Source of the DNA: Pedobacter frigoris
GTDB lineage: Bacteria > Bacteroidota > Bacteroidia > Sphingobacteriales > Sphingobacteriaceae
Direction: 5' to 3'
DNA length: 64,000 bases
Assembly (NCBI RefSeq): GCF_005116445.1
Contig: NZ_SWBQ01000001.1
Location: forward strand, 124,001 to 188,000
The notes beneath the pieces are model-generated. The model was not told where the DNA came from. It made no database searches and worked only from the letters and a program-made list of their open reading frames with translations. Below, piece after piece: positions 33,232 through 43,291 of this stretch. The translations under genes and the position numbers were made by a program. The stretch's first letter is position 1, and each line of letters starts with the position of its first letter.

Positions 33232-34589
33232 ATGTAAGTAATAAAAATTATAATAGTATAGGTGAGGTAGTTGTATAAGGCGTGATGATCAATCTTCCAG
33301 AGCATAAGGACATCGCGATAAAATATAGCGATTAAAGTCAAACGCAATAAGTTGATGAGTTGTATCAGGCATAGGCCAGTAATAAGAAAACATATTTTTG
33401 ATCTTGCGGATTTAGGAAATGAAATGACAAAGGCAGCGAAGCAACTCATTATTCCATACCCAAGACAGGAGTAAACAATCTTAAAACCTGAATGGTATTT
33501 AACAGACAGACCTTGTCCGCTGACCTCAACTATGTATCCGAGTGATCTCAGTACCGACGAAGTAATGTATATTGACGCAGTGCGCCAATGATGAATATAA
33601 TTCAGGTGCTGATCCAGGCATTTGATGTAAAAGCCACCTGGTGTGGTGAGGCCAATAAAAAAGATATTGATCCAATAGAAGACTGCAGAGAGCATAAGGA
33701 AGTTGAGCAGAAAAGCAATCGCGCTTTCTGACCCGTTTCGCTTTTTAAGATGTTCATCGATCTTAATGTCTACCAGAACCCTAAACCAAAATGCTTGCAG
33801 GAAATGATAAATAATGCCCGTCTTTCCATCGAGAATACCCCGTTGTAAAATTATCCGGTATAAGAAATATATCAATGGCCTGAGGTATCTGGGCAACCTC
33901 CACCATAACTTTTTAAACCATGCATTTTGTTCATTAGGACTACCGAATAACCTGGGCTTAATAGATTGTTTAAATCTGTTTTTGATACGTTGTACTTCTT
34001 CTTCAGCCAGCAATGAGCTGTAGCGGTTGTGTTTGTCGATCCAAAAGCTGATGCTGCTTTCTTTTAGATTTTCTTCGATAATATGCCCTGTTTTCCAGAT
34101 GAGTGTTTTTCCATGTACCTGAAACCTGTGGTCCATGTTTTCAGTAAGATCAGACCAGCCTTTGTTGGGTCTGAACATCTTTAAGAGGTACTTTGGGTAG
34201 TATCCCCCATATCTGATCCAGCGTCCTTTAAAGTAATTTTTTCTGTTAAAATAGATTCCATCGAAATCCAGGTGATCCTGGTCTTTAAAATCCATAAGTA
34301 AAGCGATCAACTCCTGTGTTACAATTTGATCCGCGTCCAGGCAAATCACCCAGGGAGTGTTGATTTGGAAAGTTGAAAGTGCGTGATGCCACTGTGTTGG
34401 ATGATTGTAAAACGTGGACTGAGCTACAGTGATGTTGTAGTCATGGCATATAGCTATCGTATTGTCTTCGCTATAGGAATCCAGAATATAGGTATTTGCC
34501 CCTAGTATCCGGATAGAATCTAATAAACGCGGAATGTGTTGTTCTTCGTTGTATGTCAGAATAATAAAAGAGAATTCTGGATTGCTCAC
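33156..34589 (-). CDS. GT2 glycosyltransferase fused to an exosortase-like membrane domain
   Basis: This 477-residue fusion has an N-terminal GT2 domain of the WaaE/KdtX type at about 5-215 (FIILTYNEEQHIPRLLDS, LDAD at 84-87). About 285-455 is a polytopic membrane domain with the exosortase/archaeosortase triad: Cys 375 (YSCLGYG), Arg 416 (INLLRL) and His 435/436 (DHHALYNY), each next to a membrane segment. Exosortases cut and transfer proteins bearing a C-terminal PEP-CTERM-like signal. A subtype called exosortase Y, with Wzy-like neighbours, is known from Sphingobacteria, and this gene's context fits it, though I cannot test membership. It overlaps both neighbours (4 and 76 bp). No target with a sorting signal is visible in the window. 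Confidence 0.75.
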   Translation of the reverse strand: MSNPEFSFIILTYNEEQHIPRLLDSIRILGANTYILDSYSEDNTIAICHDYNITVAQSTFYNHPTQWHHALSTFQINTPWVICLDADQIVTQELIALLMDFKDQDHLDFDGIYFNRKNYFKGRWIRYGGYYPKYLLKMFRPNKGWSDLTENMDHRFQVHGKTLIWKTGHIIEENLKESSISFWIDKHNRYSSLLAEEEVQRIKNRFKQSIKPRLFGSPNEQNAWFKKLWWRLPRYLRPLIYFLYRIILQRGILDGKTGIIYHFLQAFWFRVLVDIKIDEHLKKRNGSESAIAFLLNFLMLSAVFYWINIFFIGLTTPGGFYIKCLDQHLNYIHHWRTASIYITSSVLRSLGYIVEVSGQGLSVKYHSGFKIVYSCLGYGIMSCFAAFVISFPKSARSKICFLITGLCLIQLINLLRLTLIAIFYRDVLMLWKIDHHALYNYLTYTIIIFITYIWTNSPGLKKHLIKENFLKVPQNLK

Positions 34590-35734
34590 GCTAACTTATG
34601 GTAAAAGTTAATGTATTGCTGTACAAGACCTGTCGCTGAAAAATGATTTCTGATCATAGCGGGAGCAGATCTGTTTATGATTGCTCTTTGTACGTCATTT
34701 TTATAAGCATCAGACAATGTAGCTGTAATAGATTGGATGGTTAAACCGGATATCCAGCCTAATTGATGGAGGTGTATATAATCAGCTAATCCTACCTGAT
34801 TTGAAATTGCGACGGGGGTGCCCATACTCAGACTTTCCAGTACGACATTAGCAAAGTTTTCATTGTATGAAAATAGCGCCAGTAGATTATGACCGGCGAT
34901 TAATGTGTATTTGTCAGCGTTGCTTACCTCTCCCAGCCAGATAATGGAATTTGATATGGAAAGAGTGTCCGACAAACTTTTCAGTATTTTTATATATCTG
35001 TCTGTGCCATTGCCGGCAATGGTGAGCGACCAGGGGAAATCCAGATCGGCCAGTGCTGTAAATAACAATTCAAGACCTTTTTTTTTATCAATCCTGGATA
35101 GGAAGAGCATTTTAAAAGGCGCTGTTTTTATTGTTTTTCTTAGATTGTCTGTTTGTTTTTCAGGTAACTGGATCAGGTTGGGTATTGTGCAGCTATTCCT
35201 TACCTGTTGCAGCTCGAGTATTTCTTTCTTTTCCTGATTACTTGTGGTATGTATATGGCAATAATCAATGAGCTTTTTGCCGATGATTTTATGAACCATC
35301 TTTTTTAGACGACTGTTGCCCGCAGAAAATGTATAGCTGGAAAGCATCCCTCTGGGCGAAAGCACTACAGATTTGTGGTTTACTTTAGCAATTAAGCATG
35401 ACAGCATTGACGTTAGGTTCCACCAGGAATGTATATGTATAATTGTATTGCAGTTCCTGGAGGAGGTGTTTTTATAAAGGTAGTATAACAAGGTAGGGGA
35501 AAAGTGTGAGTGATCTTTGGTAATGCGTTTAAAATACCGGATAGTTACCCCGTCTACTGATGTGGGATCAGATGTCGCTATTTTTAGCTCCGTATTCCCA
35601 TTTGCTCTTGTCGTGAGCACTTCAACTTGTTGGCCTGATGCAGTCAGTGCTTCGCACAACAGAGATATGGATCTGGTGGGGCCACCATAGCACCATGCAG
35701 GTTTATAAGAAGGACTTATGTGTATGATCTTCAT
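34586..35734 (-). CDS. Family 4 glycosyltransferase
   Basis: This 382-residue cytoplasmic GT-B enzyme would add a sugar from a nucleotide donor to the exopolysaccharide lipid intermediate. The N-terminal half has SPSYKPAWCYGGPTRSISLL, and the C-terminal half has LFLSRIDKKKGLELL. The donor-site ENFANVVLE (an E-x7-E motif) is followed by MGTPVAIS. It overlaps the GT2-exosortase gene by 4 bp (ATGA-type), so translation is coupled. Donor and acceptor sugars are unknown. Confidence 0.9.
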   Translation of the reverse strand: MKIIHISPSYKPAWCYGGPTRSISLLCEALTASGQQVEVLTTRANGNTELKIATSDPTSVDGVTIRYFKRITKDHSHFSPTLLYYLYKNTSSRNCNTIIHIHSWWNLTSMLSCLIAKVNHKSVVLSPRGMLSSYTFSAGNSRLKKMVHKIIGKKLIDYCHIHTTSNQEKKEILELQQVRNSCTIPNLIQLPEKQTDNLRKTIKTAPFKMLFLSRIDKKKGLELLFTALADLDFPWSLTIAGNGTDRYIKILKSLSDTLSISNSIIWLGEVSNADKYTLIAGHNLLALFSYNENFANVVLESLSMGTPVAISNQVGLADYIHLHQLGWISGLTIQSITATLSDAYKNDVQRAIINRSAPAMIRNHFSATGLVQQYINFYHKLA

Positions 35735-35745
35735 TTTTTCTGTGT

Positions 35746-37140
35746 TTATGGATTAACTATCTTGAATTTTTTCATGAATAAATAAATGAGGTACATCAGG
35801 AGATATCCGTACAAGATGTTGTTGAGCAGGAATTCAAAGGTATTTCCACGCCATAAGGGCTGAAATATGCTGTTGAAAATGATGATACAGCCCACTTGGT
35901 AGCCGCCGAAAAGTTGCTCGGCTTTATTGCATAAAAATTGTGCGAGTAGCCCGTAAATGAACATGTAAACGAATACTCCGATAAAACCAGCACTTAGATA
36001 TCCATCTACTATAGGTCTTGTCTTGGCAGATACGCTCGATGCCCTGCTAACTACTCCACATTCATAGACCCTTTCCATCGCAATTTTTTCTGTATTTGGC
36101 TTGTCGGTCCATACTATGCGCGGAATCAGACTGTAAAATGAATTGGAAATGATTTGTAGTCCATAATATGGCTGCTGTTCGGGCACCAGTTTTACATATT
36201 TTGTAAACATGCCTATCTCACTCAATCTATTGATCAGAAACTCCTCGTTATTCATCATGATCTGTTGCTGATCCTCTTCGTTAAAAAAAGTTTCATAAGC
36301 ATTTTCCCTTGCTGTTTTTAAAGGTTTGCCTGAAGTCCATGACTGCGCCCTGATAACCGTAGTGAAAGTCGGTAGTGTATAAAACAATAAATAAACTATG
36401 GGTAAGGACAACAGGGTAACTGTTTTTTTAAAATACGGAAATGCAATAAAGCAGATTAAGATTACGTAGACAATAATTGTCTCTTTATATCCTGAAAGTG
36501 TGGAATTCAGGAGTTGAGCAAAGAATGCAAAACCGCCAAAAAAAAGGTTTGAGGGGTTTTTATTTGCTATTCCTTTAACCAAAATACAGGCCGCACAACT
36601 GATAGAAATATTCAGAAGCGGATATTTTATTTGAGTAAGCGCCGGGAGCGGCACAAAATCAATAATTAAAGTTAAAGAATAGGCAACCGTCGACAGTATA
36701 ACCAGAAGGAAAGGATTTGTTAGGATTTTGTGGGGAATAACCGGTCTTGATTTGGTAGCTATAATTATCCCACTGACCATAGCGGCATGTGCCAATAATG
36801 AAATTCGTTGGCATTTGGCTATTAATGTGATCTGCCCCTGCACATCAGGCTGAAAGTGGTTTAAATGGTTTAAGAAGTAGAATATTGAAGTACAGCACAT
36901 GAAACCAGCGAAAATGACCTGTATCATGACCAGGGGTCTCATGACCTGGTGACGCATAGGAAGATCTATACTTTGAAAGCGAAAGGGAGAGAAAATTGTT
37001 AAATAGAAAATATAGAATGATCCCATCCATGCAATGAAATAGGATAATTCAGCGTAGTATGCTATAGATTCAGCCAAAATCCATGGGAAATACAGAGGGG
37101 TCAGAATTTTTATTTTGCGGTAAGTTTCATTTAAAAGCAT
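35746..37140 (-). CDS. Wzy-like polysaccharide polymerase
   Basis: This 464-residue protein has about 11-12 predicted membrane segments and a large periplasmic loop at about 260-370 (RAQSWTSGKP through TRPIVDGY). That is the architecture of O-antigen/exopolysaccharide repeat-unit polymerases. No strict motif defines Wzy, so the call rests on topology, length and location between glycosyltransferases and next to the exosortase fusion. It begins with MLLNETYRKIKILTP and overlaps the upstream GT4 gene by 14 bp. Confidence 0.72.
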   Translation of the reverse strand: MLLNETYRKIKILTPLYFPWILAESIAYYAELSYFIAWMGSFYIFYLTIFSPFRFQSIDLPMRHQVMRPLVMIQVIFAGFMCCTSIFYFLNHLNHFQPDVQGQITLIAKCQRISLLAHAAMVSGIIIATKSRPVIPHKILTNPFLLVILSTVAYSLTLIIDFVPLPALTQIKYPLLNISISCAACILVKGIANKNPSNLFFGGFAFFAQLLNSTLSGYKETIIVYVILICFIAFPYFKKTVTLLSLPIVYLLFYTLPTFTTVIRAQSWTSGKPLKTARENAYETFFNEEDQQQIMMNNEEFLINRLSEIGMFTKYVKLVPEQQPYYGLQIISNSFYSLIPRIVWTDKPNTEKIAMERVYECGVVSRASSVSAKTRPIVDGYLSAGFIGVFVYMFIYGLLAQFLCNKAEQLFGGYQVGCIIIFNSIFQPLWRGNTFEFLLNNILYGYLLMYLIYLFMKKFKIVNP

Positions 37141-38269
37141 ACAGCATATTATTTATTTGTGTATTGAAGTCCCATTTTGCTATTATGGACTTTGAGGCTA
37201 ATCCTCTTTCTGTTAAATCGGATTTGCGGACCATTAACAGCTCTAATTTTTCTTGAAGATCAGTGATGTCACCTCTTTTGAAAGTCTTTCCATTACTTTC
37301 CCGGATCAGATCTATAGCACACCCAATATGATCTGAAGCCAATATTGCTTTACCTGCGGCCATTGCTTCATTGATTGCCAGTCCCCAGGTCTCATGGTTG
37401 GATGGCATACAGAAAAGATCACAGGCCTGATAAATCCCAGGCATGTAGTCCTGGTCTTGGAAAGGAAGAAAATGAACTTTTGAATTCTGGCGCTTCCGGA
37501 CCGTTTCTTTTAATTTGTGTTCCAGAATACCGCTGCCGACAAAAAGTAGTATTAAATGTTCTGATTTTATTCTTAAGAAAGCATTCAGTAATAATCGCGG
37601 ATTTTTATTGGGATTGAATTTTCCGGCAAACAGAATCAGGATGTTATCGTTCTGCAAGCCCAGTTTATCTCTTAAAGTTTGTTTTTCTGATCCGTGAGGT
37701 ACTGTTGCAAATTTTTGATTGTCTATCGCATGCGGAGCAAAGAATAACTGGCTTTCTTTTAGTCCATATGCTTTAAAATAGATTTTGCTGTGAGTTCCAG
37801 TGAAAAATGCCTGATCTATGTGTTTATATATCCATCGGAGCGCAATTTTTTTAAATAGGTGTTTTAGGCCGGATGAGCTATTTAAAAGATTAGAATCTCC
37901 ACGGAAGCTGATCTTTACTTTGTTTTTAAAATACCTGATGATGCTAAGGTGACTGTAGTATGCCCAGCCATAGATTAGCAAATGCTGCGGATTGAATAGC
38001 TTTATGGCTTCTATCGCATCCGGATTTTTAATCCTGAAAAAATGTATGTAATGGTGTTGTCTGCCGGTATTGGTTAAAAACTGGTGGTCGTATCCTTGCA
38101 GCAGATTGGCATCCCATTGCATGTTTCTTTGAAATCCAAAGTCATAAAATTGCTCATTTCCCGCTGTGTAAAATACTTTCAACCTGATGCTTTTCGCGAG
38201 TTCCCTGAAAACCGGGGTATAATATGGAATGGGATGGCTCACCACGATAGCTAGTTGTATTGTTTTCAT
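37127..38269 (-). CDS. Family 4 glycosyltransferase
   Basis: This 380-residue GT-B enzyme starts with an acceptor-side VVSHPIPYYTPVFRELA motif found in exopolysaccharide GT4 enzymes. It also has ILFAGKFNPNKNPRLLL and ETWGLAINEAMAAGKAIL, with the E-x7-E donor motif. It overlaps the upstream ABC ATPase gene by 4 bp and the downstream polymerase gene by 14 bp. It is expected to extend the lipid-linked glycan in the cytoplasm; sugar specificity is unknown. Confidence 0.9.
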   Translation of the reverse strand: MKTIQLAIVVSHPIPYYTPVFRELAKSIRLKVFYTAGNEQFYDFGFQRNMQWDANLLQGYDHQFLTNTGRQHHYIHFFRIKNPDAIEAIKLFNPQHLLIYGWAYYSHLSIIRYFKNKVKISFRGDSNLLNSSSGLKHLFKKIALRWIYKHIDQAFFTGTHSKIYFKAYGLKESQLFFAPHAIDNQKFATVPHGSEKQTLRDKLGLQNDNILILFAGKFNPNKNPRLLLNAFLRIKSEHLILLFVGSGILEHKLKETVRKRQNSKVHFLPFQDQDYMPGIYQACDLFCMPSNHETWGLAINEAMAAGKAILASDHIGCAIDLIRESNGKTFKRGDITDLQEKLELLMVRKSDLTERGLASKSIIAKWDFNTQINNMLYAFK

Positions 38270-38940
38270 AATTCAATCCTTCCATTGATCAGTTTGATCT
38301 GTTTATTGTATAAGTTTTTTGGGAATTTGTTATTGTGGTCTACCATAAGTATGGTTCTGCCTTGCTTTGAATTGATGTCTTTTATTTTTTTAAGGCACTT
38401 TTGCTGAAATGAATGATCTCCCACAGCAAGTATCTCATCCAGAATCAAAATTTCAGATTCAAGATGCATTGCCATAGAAAATGCAAGGCGCATATACATA
38501 CCTGTAGAATATCTTTTAACGGGAACATGAATGTGCTTGCTGATCCCTGCGAAGTCACATATTTTATCAATAGTTAATTTGATTTGTGCCTTATTCATCA
38601 GTAGCATGGCTCCATTTAAGTAGATGTTTTCGATCCCTGTTAGTTCGGGGTGAAATCCTGCTCCAACTTCAAGTAAACTGTTTATCCTTCCGAATCCTGT
38701 AATTTTACCAAATGTAGGAGAGGTGATCCTGCTTAGGATTTTTAATAAGGTACTCTTTCCTGCGCCATTGTCTCCGCTGAGGTTTACAATATCTCCCTGC
38801 ATGACGTGAAAATTTACATCTTTTAAGGCCCAGAAAGTTGTGGAGGTGTAATTAAATCCCGAATTCTTAACGGGATTGTTTTTATATAACTTAGATAGAT
38901 TTTCTACGTGGATTATGGTCTCAGGCATATTTTTACTCAT
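38266..38940 (-). CDS. Polysaccharide ABC exporter ATPase (Wzt/KpsT/TagH-like)
   Basis: This 224-residue ATPase has Walker A GDNGAGKSTLLK and Walker B ILILDEILAVGD. The signature YSTGMYMRLAFS replaces LSGGQ, as in polysaccharide and teichoic-acid exporters. The switch residue lies in MVDHN. There is no C-terminal glycan-binding domain, unlike O9a Wzt, so it should not need a modified non-reducing end. It is coupled by a 4-bp overlap to the permease gene. With that gene it would export a lipid-linked glycan across the inner membrane. Confidence 0.9.
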   Translation of the reverse strand: MSKNMPETIIHVENLSKLYKNNPVKNSGFNYTSTTFWALKDVNFHVMQGDIVNLSGDNGAGKSTLLKILSRITSPTFGKITGFGRINSLLEVGAGFHPELTGIENIYLNGAMLLMNKAQIKLTIDKICDFAGISKHIHVPVKRYSTGMYMRLAFSMAMHLESEILILDEILAVGDHSFQQKCLKKIKDINSKQGRTILMVDHNNKFPKNLYNKQIKLINGRIEL

Positions 38941-39782
38941 ACGTTATCGATGAAATTTGTTTCAGCTCTTTTAAATGCAATAATTCCGCAAAAGAGTATT
39001 ACAGCTGAGATGATCAATGCTGAAATAAGAGATTGGAGGTTTGTAAGTCCTTTGCTAAAAAGCGCATACCTGAACGTTTCTATGATGTTAGTTACAGGAT
39101 TAATTTGTAAAAGCTTTCTGAAATGTTTAGGGGTGGCTGAAAGCGGAAAAATAACTGTTGTTGCATACATCATTAACTGGATACCAAAAGCGATTAAAAA
39201 ATTGAGGTCCCTGTATTTTATCGTGAGGGCTGATATTAACAGACCAATCCCAAGACCTAATGCTGCGGTATTGATGATCAGAAGAGGAAATAGAAAAATA
39301 TATGAATTCAGATGGAACCGGAAGCCGTTAAAACGATAAAAGATGAGAAGGGTAATAAACAAGCTCAATTGGATGCCGAATCTCATTAGTAGAGCGGTGA
39401 CTGTACTTAGCGGCATTATGATCCTGGGAAAATAGATTTTGCTGAACAAAGGCAGGTTGTCTTTGAAAACTCCTGCTGTCTTGTTAATGCAGTCGGTAAA
39501 ATAGTTCCATATGATTATCCCTGAGAGGTAAAAGAGAGGTGGGGGTATGCCATCTGTAGGGATTTTTGTGAGCTTGCCAAAAGTGAAAACGAAAATTGAT
39601 GTAGTAAGTAGTGGCTGTATGAAAAACCATAACGGCCCCAGTAAGGTTTGTCTGTAAAATGAAGTGATCTCGCGCTGTATGAGTTTTGCAAATAAATAGC
39701 GGTAAGGACAAAGATTTCTTAGCCGAATTTTAAATATTGCGGGCCGTGGTGTGATGTTCCATATTTGGTTTTTTCTGGTCAT
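38937..39782 (-). CDS. Polysaccharide ABC exporter permease (Wzm/KpsM-like)
   Basis: This 281-residue ABC-2-type permease has six membrane helices. Its N-terminal cytoplasmic stretch contains RYLFAKLIQREITSFYRQTLLGPLW, typical for Wzm/TagG proteins, followed by FFIQPLL. The C-terminal half has the usual INPVTNIIETFRYAL loop. It overlaps the ATPase gene and the upstream GT4 gene by 4 bp each. It forms the channel for the glycan transported by the adjacent ATPase. Confidence 0.92.
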   Translation of the reverse strand: MTRKNQIWNITPRPAIFKIRLRNLCPYRYLFAKLIQREITSFYRQTLLGPLWFFIQPLLTTSIFVFTFGKLTKIPTDGIPPPLFYLSGIIIWNYFTDCINKTAGVFKDNLPLFSKIYFPRIIMPLSTVTALLMRFGIQLSLFITLLIFYRFNGFRFHLNSYIFLFPLLIINTAALGLGIGLLISALTIKYRDLNFLIAFGIQLMMYATTVIFPLSATPKHFRKLLQINPVTNIIETFRYALFSKGLTNLQSLISALIISAVILFCGIIAFKRAETNFIDNV

Positions 39783-40909
39783 TTGAAAAGGTCTGTTTGA
39801 TTTAGAAGATGTTCTACGTTGAAAGCATATTTTTTATGGCTGAAGTATTTTAAACAAGTTTTCTGAATGAGTTTAGCTTTAGTGTAATTGTGCTTCTGCC
39901 CTAGATTTCGAATGATTGCATCTTTGATTTGGGTGGAGTTATCAGGGTCGACCATGCAGCCCAGCTTCCCGTTTAGCATGGCATCGATGCTTCCATCCTG
40001 ATTTCCTGATATGATTTTGAGACCACATGCCGCTGCTTCAATGAATACAATTCCGAAGCCCTCTTTTTTGCTTGGCAAAATGAAAAGGTCTGCCAGGAGG
40101 TAATGCGCGGTAAGTTCTTCAGCAGGTATGAAATCTAACAATGTAACATGTGGCCTGATATTTAGCTTGCCAATTAGTGTATGGATTCTGTGTTTCTCAT
40201 CGCTATATTGCTGTCCACAAATAAGGTAATGTAGGTTAGGGAATCTGGATAAGAGGGAGGGAATAGCATTTATCACATGATCATACCCCTTGTATCTATC
40301 CTCCCCAGTTTTCCTGGTGATGCTTAATAAGATCGTCTTTTGTTTCAGTTCGTATCGTTTTTGCAATTCCCGGGGTTTATGAAAATGATCTGGCACCGAA
40401 AAAAATGGAGAAATGGAGTTATTCAAAATATGTATGCGATGGGGATTGATCTTGTGTCTGGTTTCCAGTATGTGTTTTGTAAAGCTGCTTACGGCCCAGA
40501 TGGTTACTTTTTTTCTAAGTAAATAGCATTGCCATGCTTTCAGGTGCCGCCACACTTCAACACCATGGGCCAGTATGATGATTTCAGTATCCTTGCTTAA
40601 CGTTTTTAGCAGGAATGCGAGGGGCAACAGGTGCACATGACCAAGAATGACTGTTTTCGTATCTCTGAAATTGCTCAGTACTTTTAATATAAAATGCGCC
40701 CGCTTATTGCTAAAGCCAATGAAATTTGCTTTTTCAACGTACTTTGGATCTGGATTTTTATCATGTAATGAACAAATTTGAAAACCTATATTTCTCTTTA
40801 AAGCGATAGTGCTCAGCGCATAAATCAATGATTTGCATACCTGCTGAATGCCTCCATTGGTATTGAAGATGCTCAAGCCAAGAAATAAAAGAACTGGTTT
40901 TTTGCTCAT
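39779..40909 (-). CDS. Family 4 glycosyltransferase
   Basis: This 376-residue GT-B enzyme begins FLGLSIFNTNGGIQQVCKSL and carries LPSKKEGFGIVFIEAAACG with the E-x7-E donor motif. GEDRYKGYDHVINAI marks the linker of the C-terminal domain. It lies 4 bp after the Wzc-like gene and overlaps the permease gene by 4 bp. It probably adds one sugar in the exopolysaccharide repeat. Confidence 0.9.
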   Translation of the reverse strand: MSKKPVLLFLGLSIFNTNGGIQQVCKSLIYALSTIALKRNIGFQICSLHDKNPDPKYVEKANFIGFSNKRAHFILKVLSNFRDTKTVILGHVHLLPLAFLLKTLSKDTEIIILAHGVEVWRHLKAWQCYLLRKKVTIWAVSSFTKHILETRHKINPHRIHILNNSISPFFSVPDHFHKPRELQKRYELKQKTILLSITRKTGEDRYKGYDHVINAIPSLLSRFPNLHYLICGQQYSDEKHRIHTLIGKLNIRPHVTLLDFIPAEELTAHYLLADLFILPSKKEGFGIVFIEAAACGLKIISGNQDGSIDAMLNGKLGCMVDPDNSTQIKDAIIRNLGQKHNYTKAKLIQKTCLKYFSHKKYAFNVEHLLNQTDLFK

Positions 40910-40913
40910 ATGT

Positions 40914-43217
40914 CTAAGCTGAGTAATTGTAATTCTGATAATTTATCCCGGTTCTTTTGCTTTTATAATAGGGTGCGTGAAAATTGTTCGGCTGAAAGTC
41001 ATTTAGGATTATTGAGATATTACTCAAATTAAATTCCTTTTTTAGTGTTTGGGGAGTAAAAGCATAGTCATGTCTTGACACTCCTGCCCGGATTATGAAC
41101 AGATTAATGTCTGCCATTTTAATCATTGGCTTACAGTCTGAAACAATACCAACAGGCGCCGAATCTATAAGGATGAAATCGTAGCTCTTCCTTAGGACTA
41201 TGAGCATGTCCTCCATTTTTTTACTGTGTAGCAATTCAGCAGGATTTGGAGGAATGGTGCCGGAAGATATAAAATCAAGATTTGGAATATTTGTGTTTTT
41301 TATAATATTCCCGATTCCTATTTCAGTAACCAGACAATTGCTTAAGCCAGGTTGGCTGGGTAGGTTCAGAATTTTATGTAACGAAGATTTTCTTAAGTCA
41401 GCAGCGATCAGGATCACTTTTTTATTGATCAGAGAAAGGGATGTAGCCAGATTGACTGACAGGAATGATTTTCCTTCTCCTGAGACTTCAGAGGTAATGT
41501 GGATTATCTTGCTTGATTTCTCCGCTGCTAAAAAACTTAAGTTGCTCCTGAGCATTCTAATTGATTCAGAAAATAAACATTCAGGATTGTGTAATGTAGG
41601 GATAGAGAGCAGATCTGCATGTTTGTACTTCGGTACTACTCCAAGTATTTGTATGTCAGTTGCATCTTCGATATCTTCTCTTGTATGTATATGCGGATTG
41701 AGTTTTTTAGCAATCAATATAGCTCCCGTGGATAGTAAAAAACTACAAAATATAGAAATGGTATAGATATTCCGGGGTATAGGCGCTATCGGTTCAGAAG
41801 GAGCAACAGCCTTGTCAATAATCAGGGCTCCGGGTGTTACAGCTGATTTTGAAACCTGTGCTTCCAGTTTTTTCTCTATTAAGTAGTTCAATACTTTTTG
41901 TTGTATTTCTGACCTGGATTGCAATGCTGCAAATTGTCGCTCCCTGCGTGGAAATGTTTTTAATTTGAGCAGGAGCTGATCGGTCTTTGATTTTAAAAGT
42001 TCGTTCTTTTTAATCAGCACCTCATGCTGACTCCCGACGTTTTTTGAAATGGCTATTTTAAGCTCAGCAATTTGTTGTTCAATTTGTGTTAAAAAGACAG
42101 ATCGTTTTGGAAACAGGTGCACTGATTCTCTTTTTTTTGCCAAAAGTTCATTGTATTTTGTAATTAAATAAATCAACTGGGGATCCGTAACCGATAGCAG
42201 GTTATCATTGAAATGGTCTTCATTGCCGGATGAATCCATGCTTTTTTTGATGAATGAAGATTCAAGAATTTTTGTGCTTATTACATGGGCCTCATTTTGC
42301 AGGATCGATAGTTTTTCCAGGTATTCATGAGCATCATTTGATCTGGGAAAGCTCTCCTCTTCTCTGAATTTTTGAAAAACCTGAGCTGAAGAGTCAGCCG
42401 TGACAGAAATTGTATTGAGTAATGTCTCTATAAATTTTTCGGTCTGACTTGCAGAGGACAGGCGCTGATATTTGTCAAATATTAAGTACTGTTCCAATAT
42501 GGCATTCAAAATGTCTGTTGCGAAATAAGGATTATGGTCTGTAATCCCGAGATTCAACACGTTGATGTTTTGATGATCATCTATTCTTAACGACCGGGTT
42601 ATTCGCTCTATAAGTTCTGTATCGGTGTTGAAATGGAATGAAACGACTTCTTTATGAAGAAGGGCGTTGTCTGAAGCCAGTATTTTGAATGAAGCGTTAG
42701 GATGGTTTATTAAATCACCATATTTATAGTAGTGATGAACCTGATTGCTGCCGGCGTCTTTATAAGATAATTTAAACCGGTTGTGGCTGATGGCCTGAAA
42801 AGCAAAAATAGTGACAGGTGTTCTTTGATTCCTCCATGTGATTTTGATTGTGAGGGGTTTGGTTGGATAAGTTTCCGCTAATTTGAAATTTGATCTTCTA
42901 TAAAAAGATACATTGTAATTTAATAACCTGATTGCTTTTGTGAGTACGCTTCTCGATTTGATGATCAGCGCTTCAGACTCTACTTTATTTGTCCTTTCAT
43001 AAATGTTTCTAATACTGGTTAATTCTGAAAGTTCAGAACGCTTCTCTTCGAATTTCAATGAAGCATTGCATTTGTAGACCGGAGCGGTAAAGGTTAAATA
43101 GGTAAATGCTATTGATAAACTTAAGATCAAGCTAAATGCGATCCAGTGCCATTTTCCGATCAAAATCCTTAGAATTTTTAGGTAACTAATTTCTTTTATT
43201 ACAATATTTTGTGCCAT
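40914..43217 (-). CDS. Wzc-like polysaccharide co-polymerase with BY-kinase domain
   Basis: This 767-residue inner-membrane protein regulates chain length and export. A Wzz domain with membrane helices near 24-44 and 487-507 brackets a large periplasmic coiled-coil region. The cytoplasmic BY-kinase domain has Walker A SGEGKS (579-584), Walker A' AADLRK and Walker B ILIDSAP (Asp about 685). A short Tyr-rich tail (YY, then NYQNYNYSA) provides autophosphorylation sites. It is the first gene of the minus-strand operon. A matching Wza-type outer-membrane exporter is not in the window. Pairing a Wzc with an ABC exporter is unusual compared with textbook Wzx/Wzy systems. Confidence 0.93.
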   Translation of the reverse strand: MAQNIVIKEISYLKILRILIGKWHWIAFSLILSLSIAFTYLTFTAPVYKCNASLKFEEKRSELSELTSIRNIYERTNKVESEALIIKSRSVLTKAIRLLNYNVSFYRRSNFKLAETYPTKPLTIKITWRNQRTPVTIFAFQAISHNRFKLSYKDAGSNQVHHYYKYGDLINHPNASFKILASDNALLHKEVVSFHFNTDTELIERITRSLRIDDHQNINVLNLGITDHNPYFATDILNAILEQYLIFDKYQRLSSASQTEKFIETLLNTISVTADSSAQVFQKFREEESFPRSNDAHEYLEKLSILQNEAHVISTKILESSFIKKSMDSSGNEDHFNDNLLSVTDPQLIYLITKYNELLAKKRESVHLFPKRSVFLTQIEQQIAELKIAISKNVGSQHEVLIKKNELLKSKTDQLLLKLKTFPRRERQFAALQSRSEIQQKVLNYLIEKKLEAQVSKSAVTPGALIIDKAVAPSEPIAPIPRNIYTISIFCSFLLSTGAILIAKKLNPHIHTREDIEDATDIQILGVVPKYKHADLLSIPTLHNPECLFSESIRMLRSNLSFLAAEKSSKIIHITSEVSGEGKSFLSVNLATSLSLINKKVILIAADLRKSSLHKILNLPSQPGLSNCLVTEIGIGNIIKNTNIPNLDFISSGTIPPNPAELLHSKKMEDMLIVLRKSYDFILIDSAPVGIVSDCKPMIKMADINLFIIRAGVSRHDYAFTPQTLKKEFNLSNISIILNDFQPNNFHAPYYKSKRTGINYQNYNYSA

Positions 43218-43291
43218 AAGGTTAGAATTCTGAAAAGAATTACAGTATCTTAATAGTTAATTTAAATTATTTAATAGTATTTATTGTTGTT

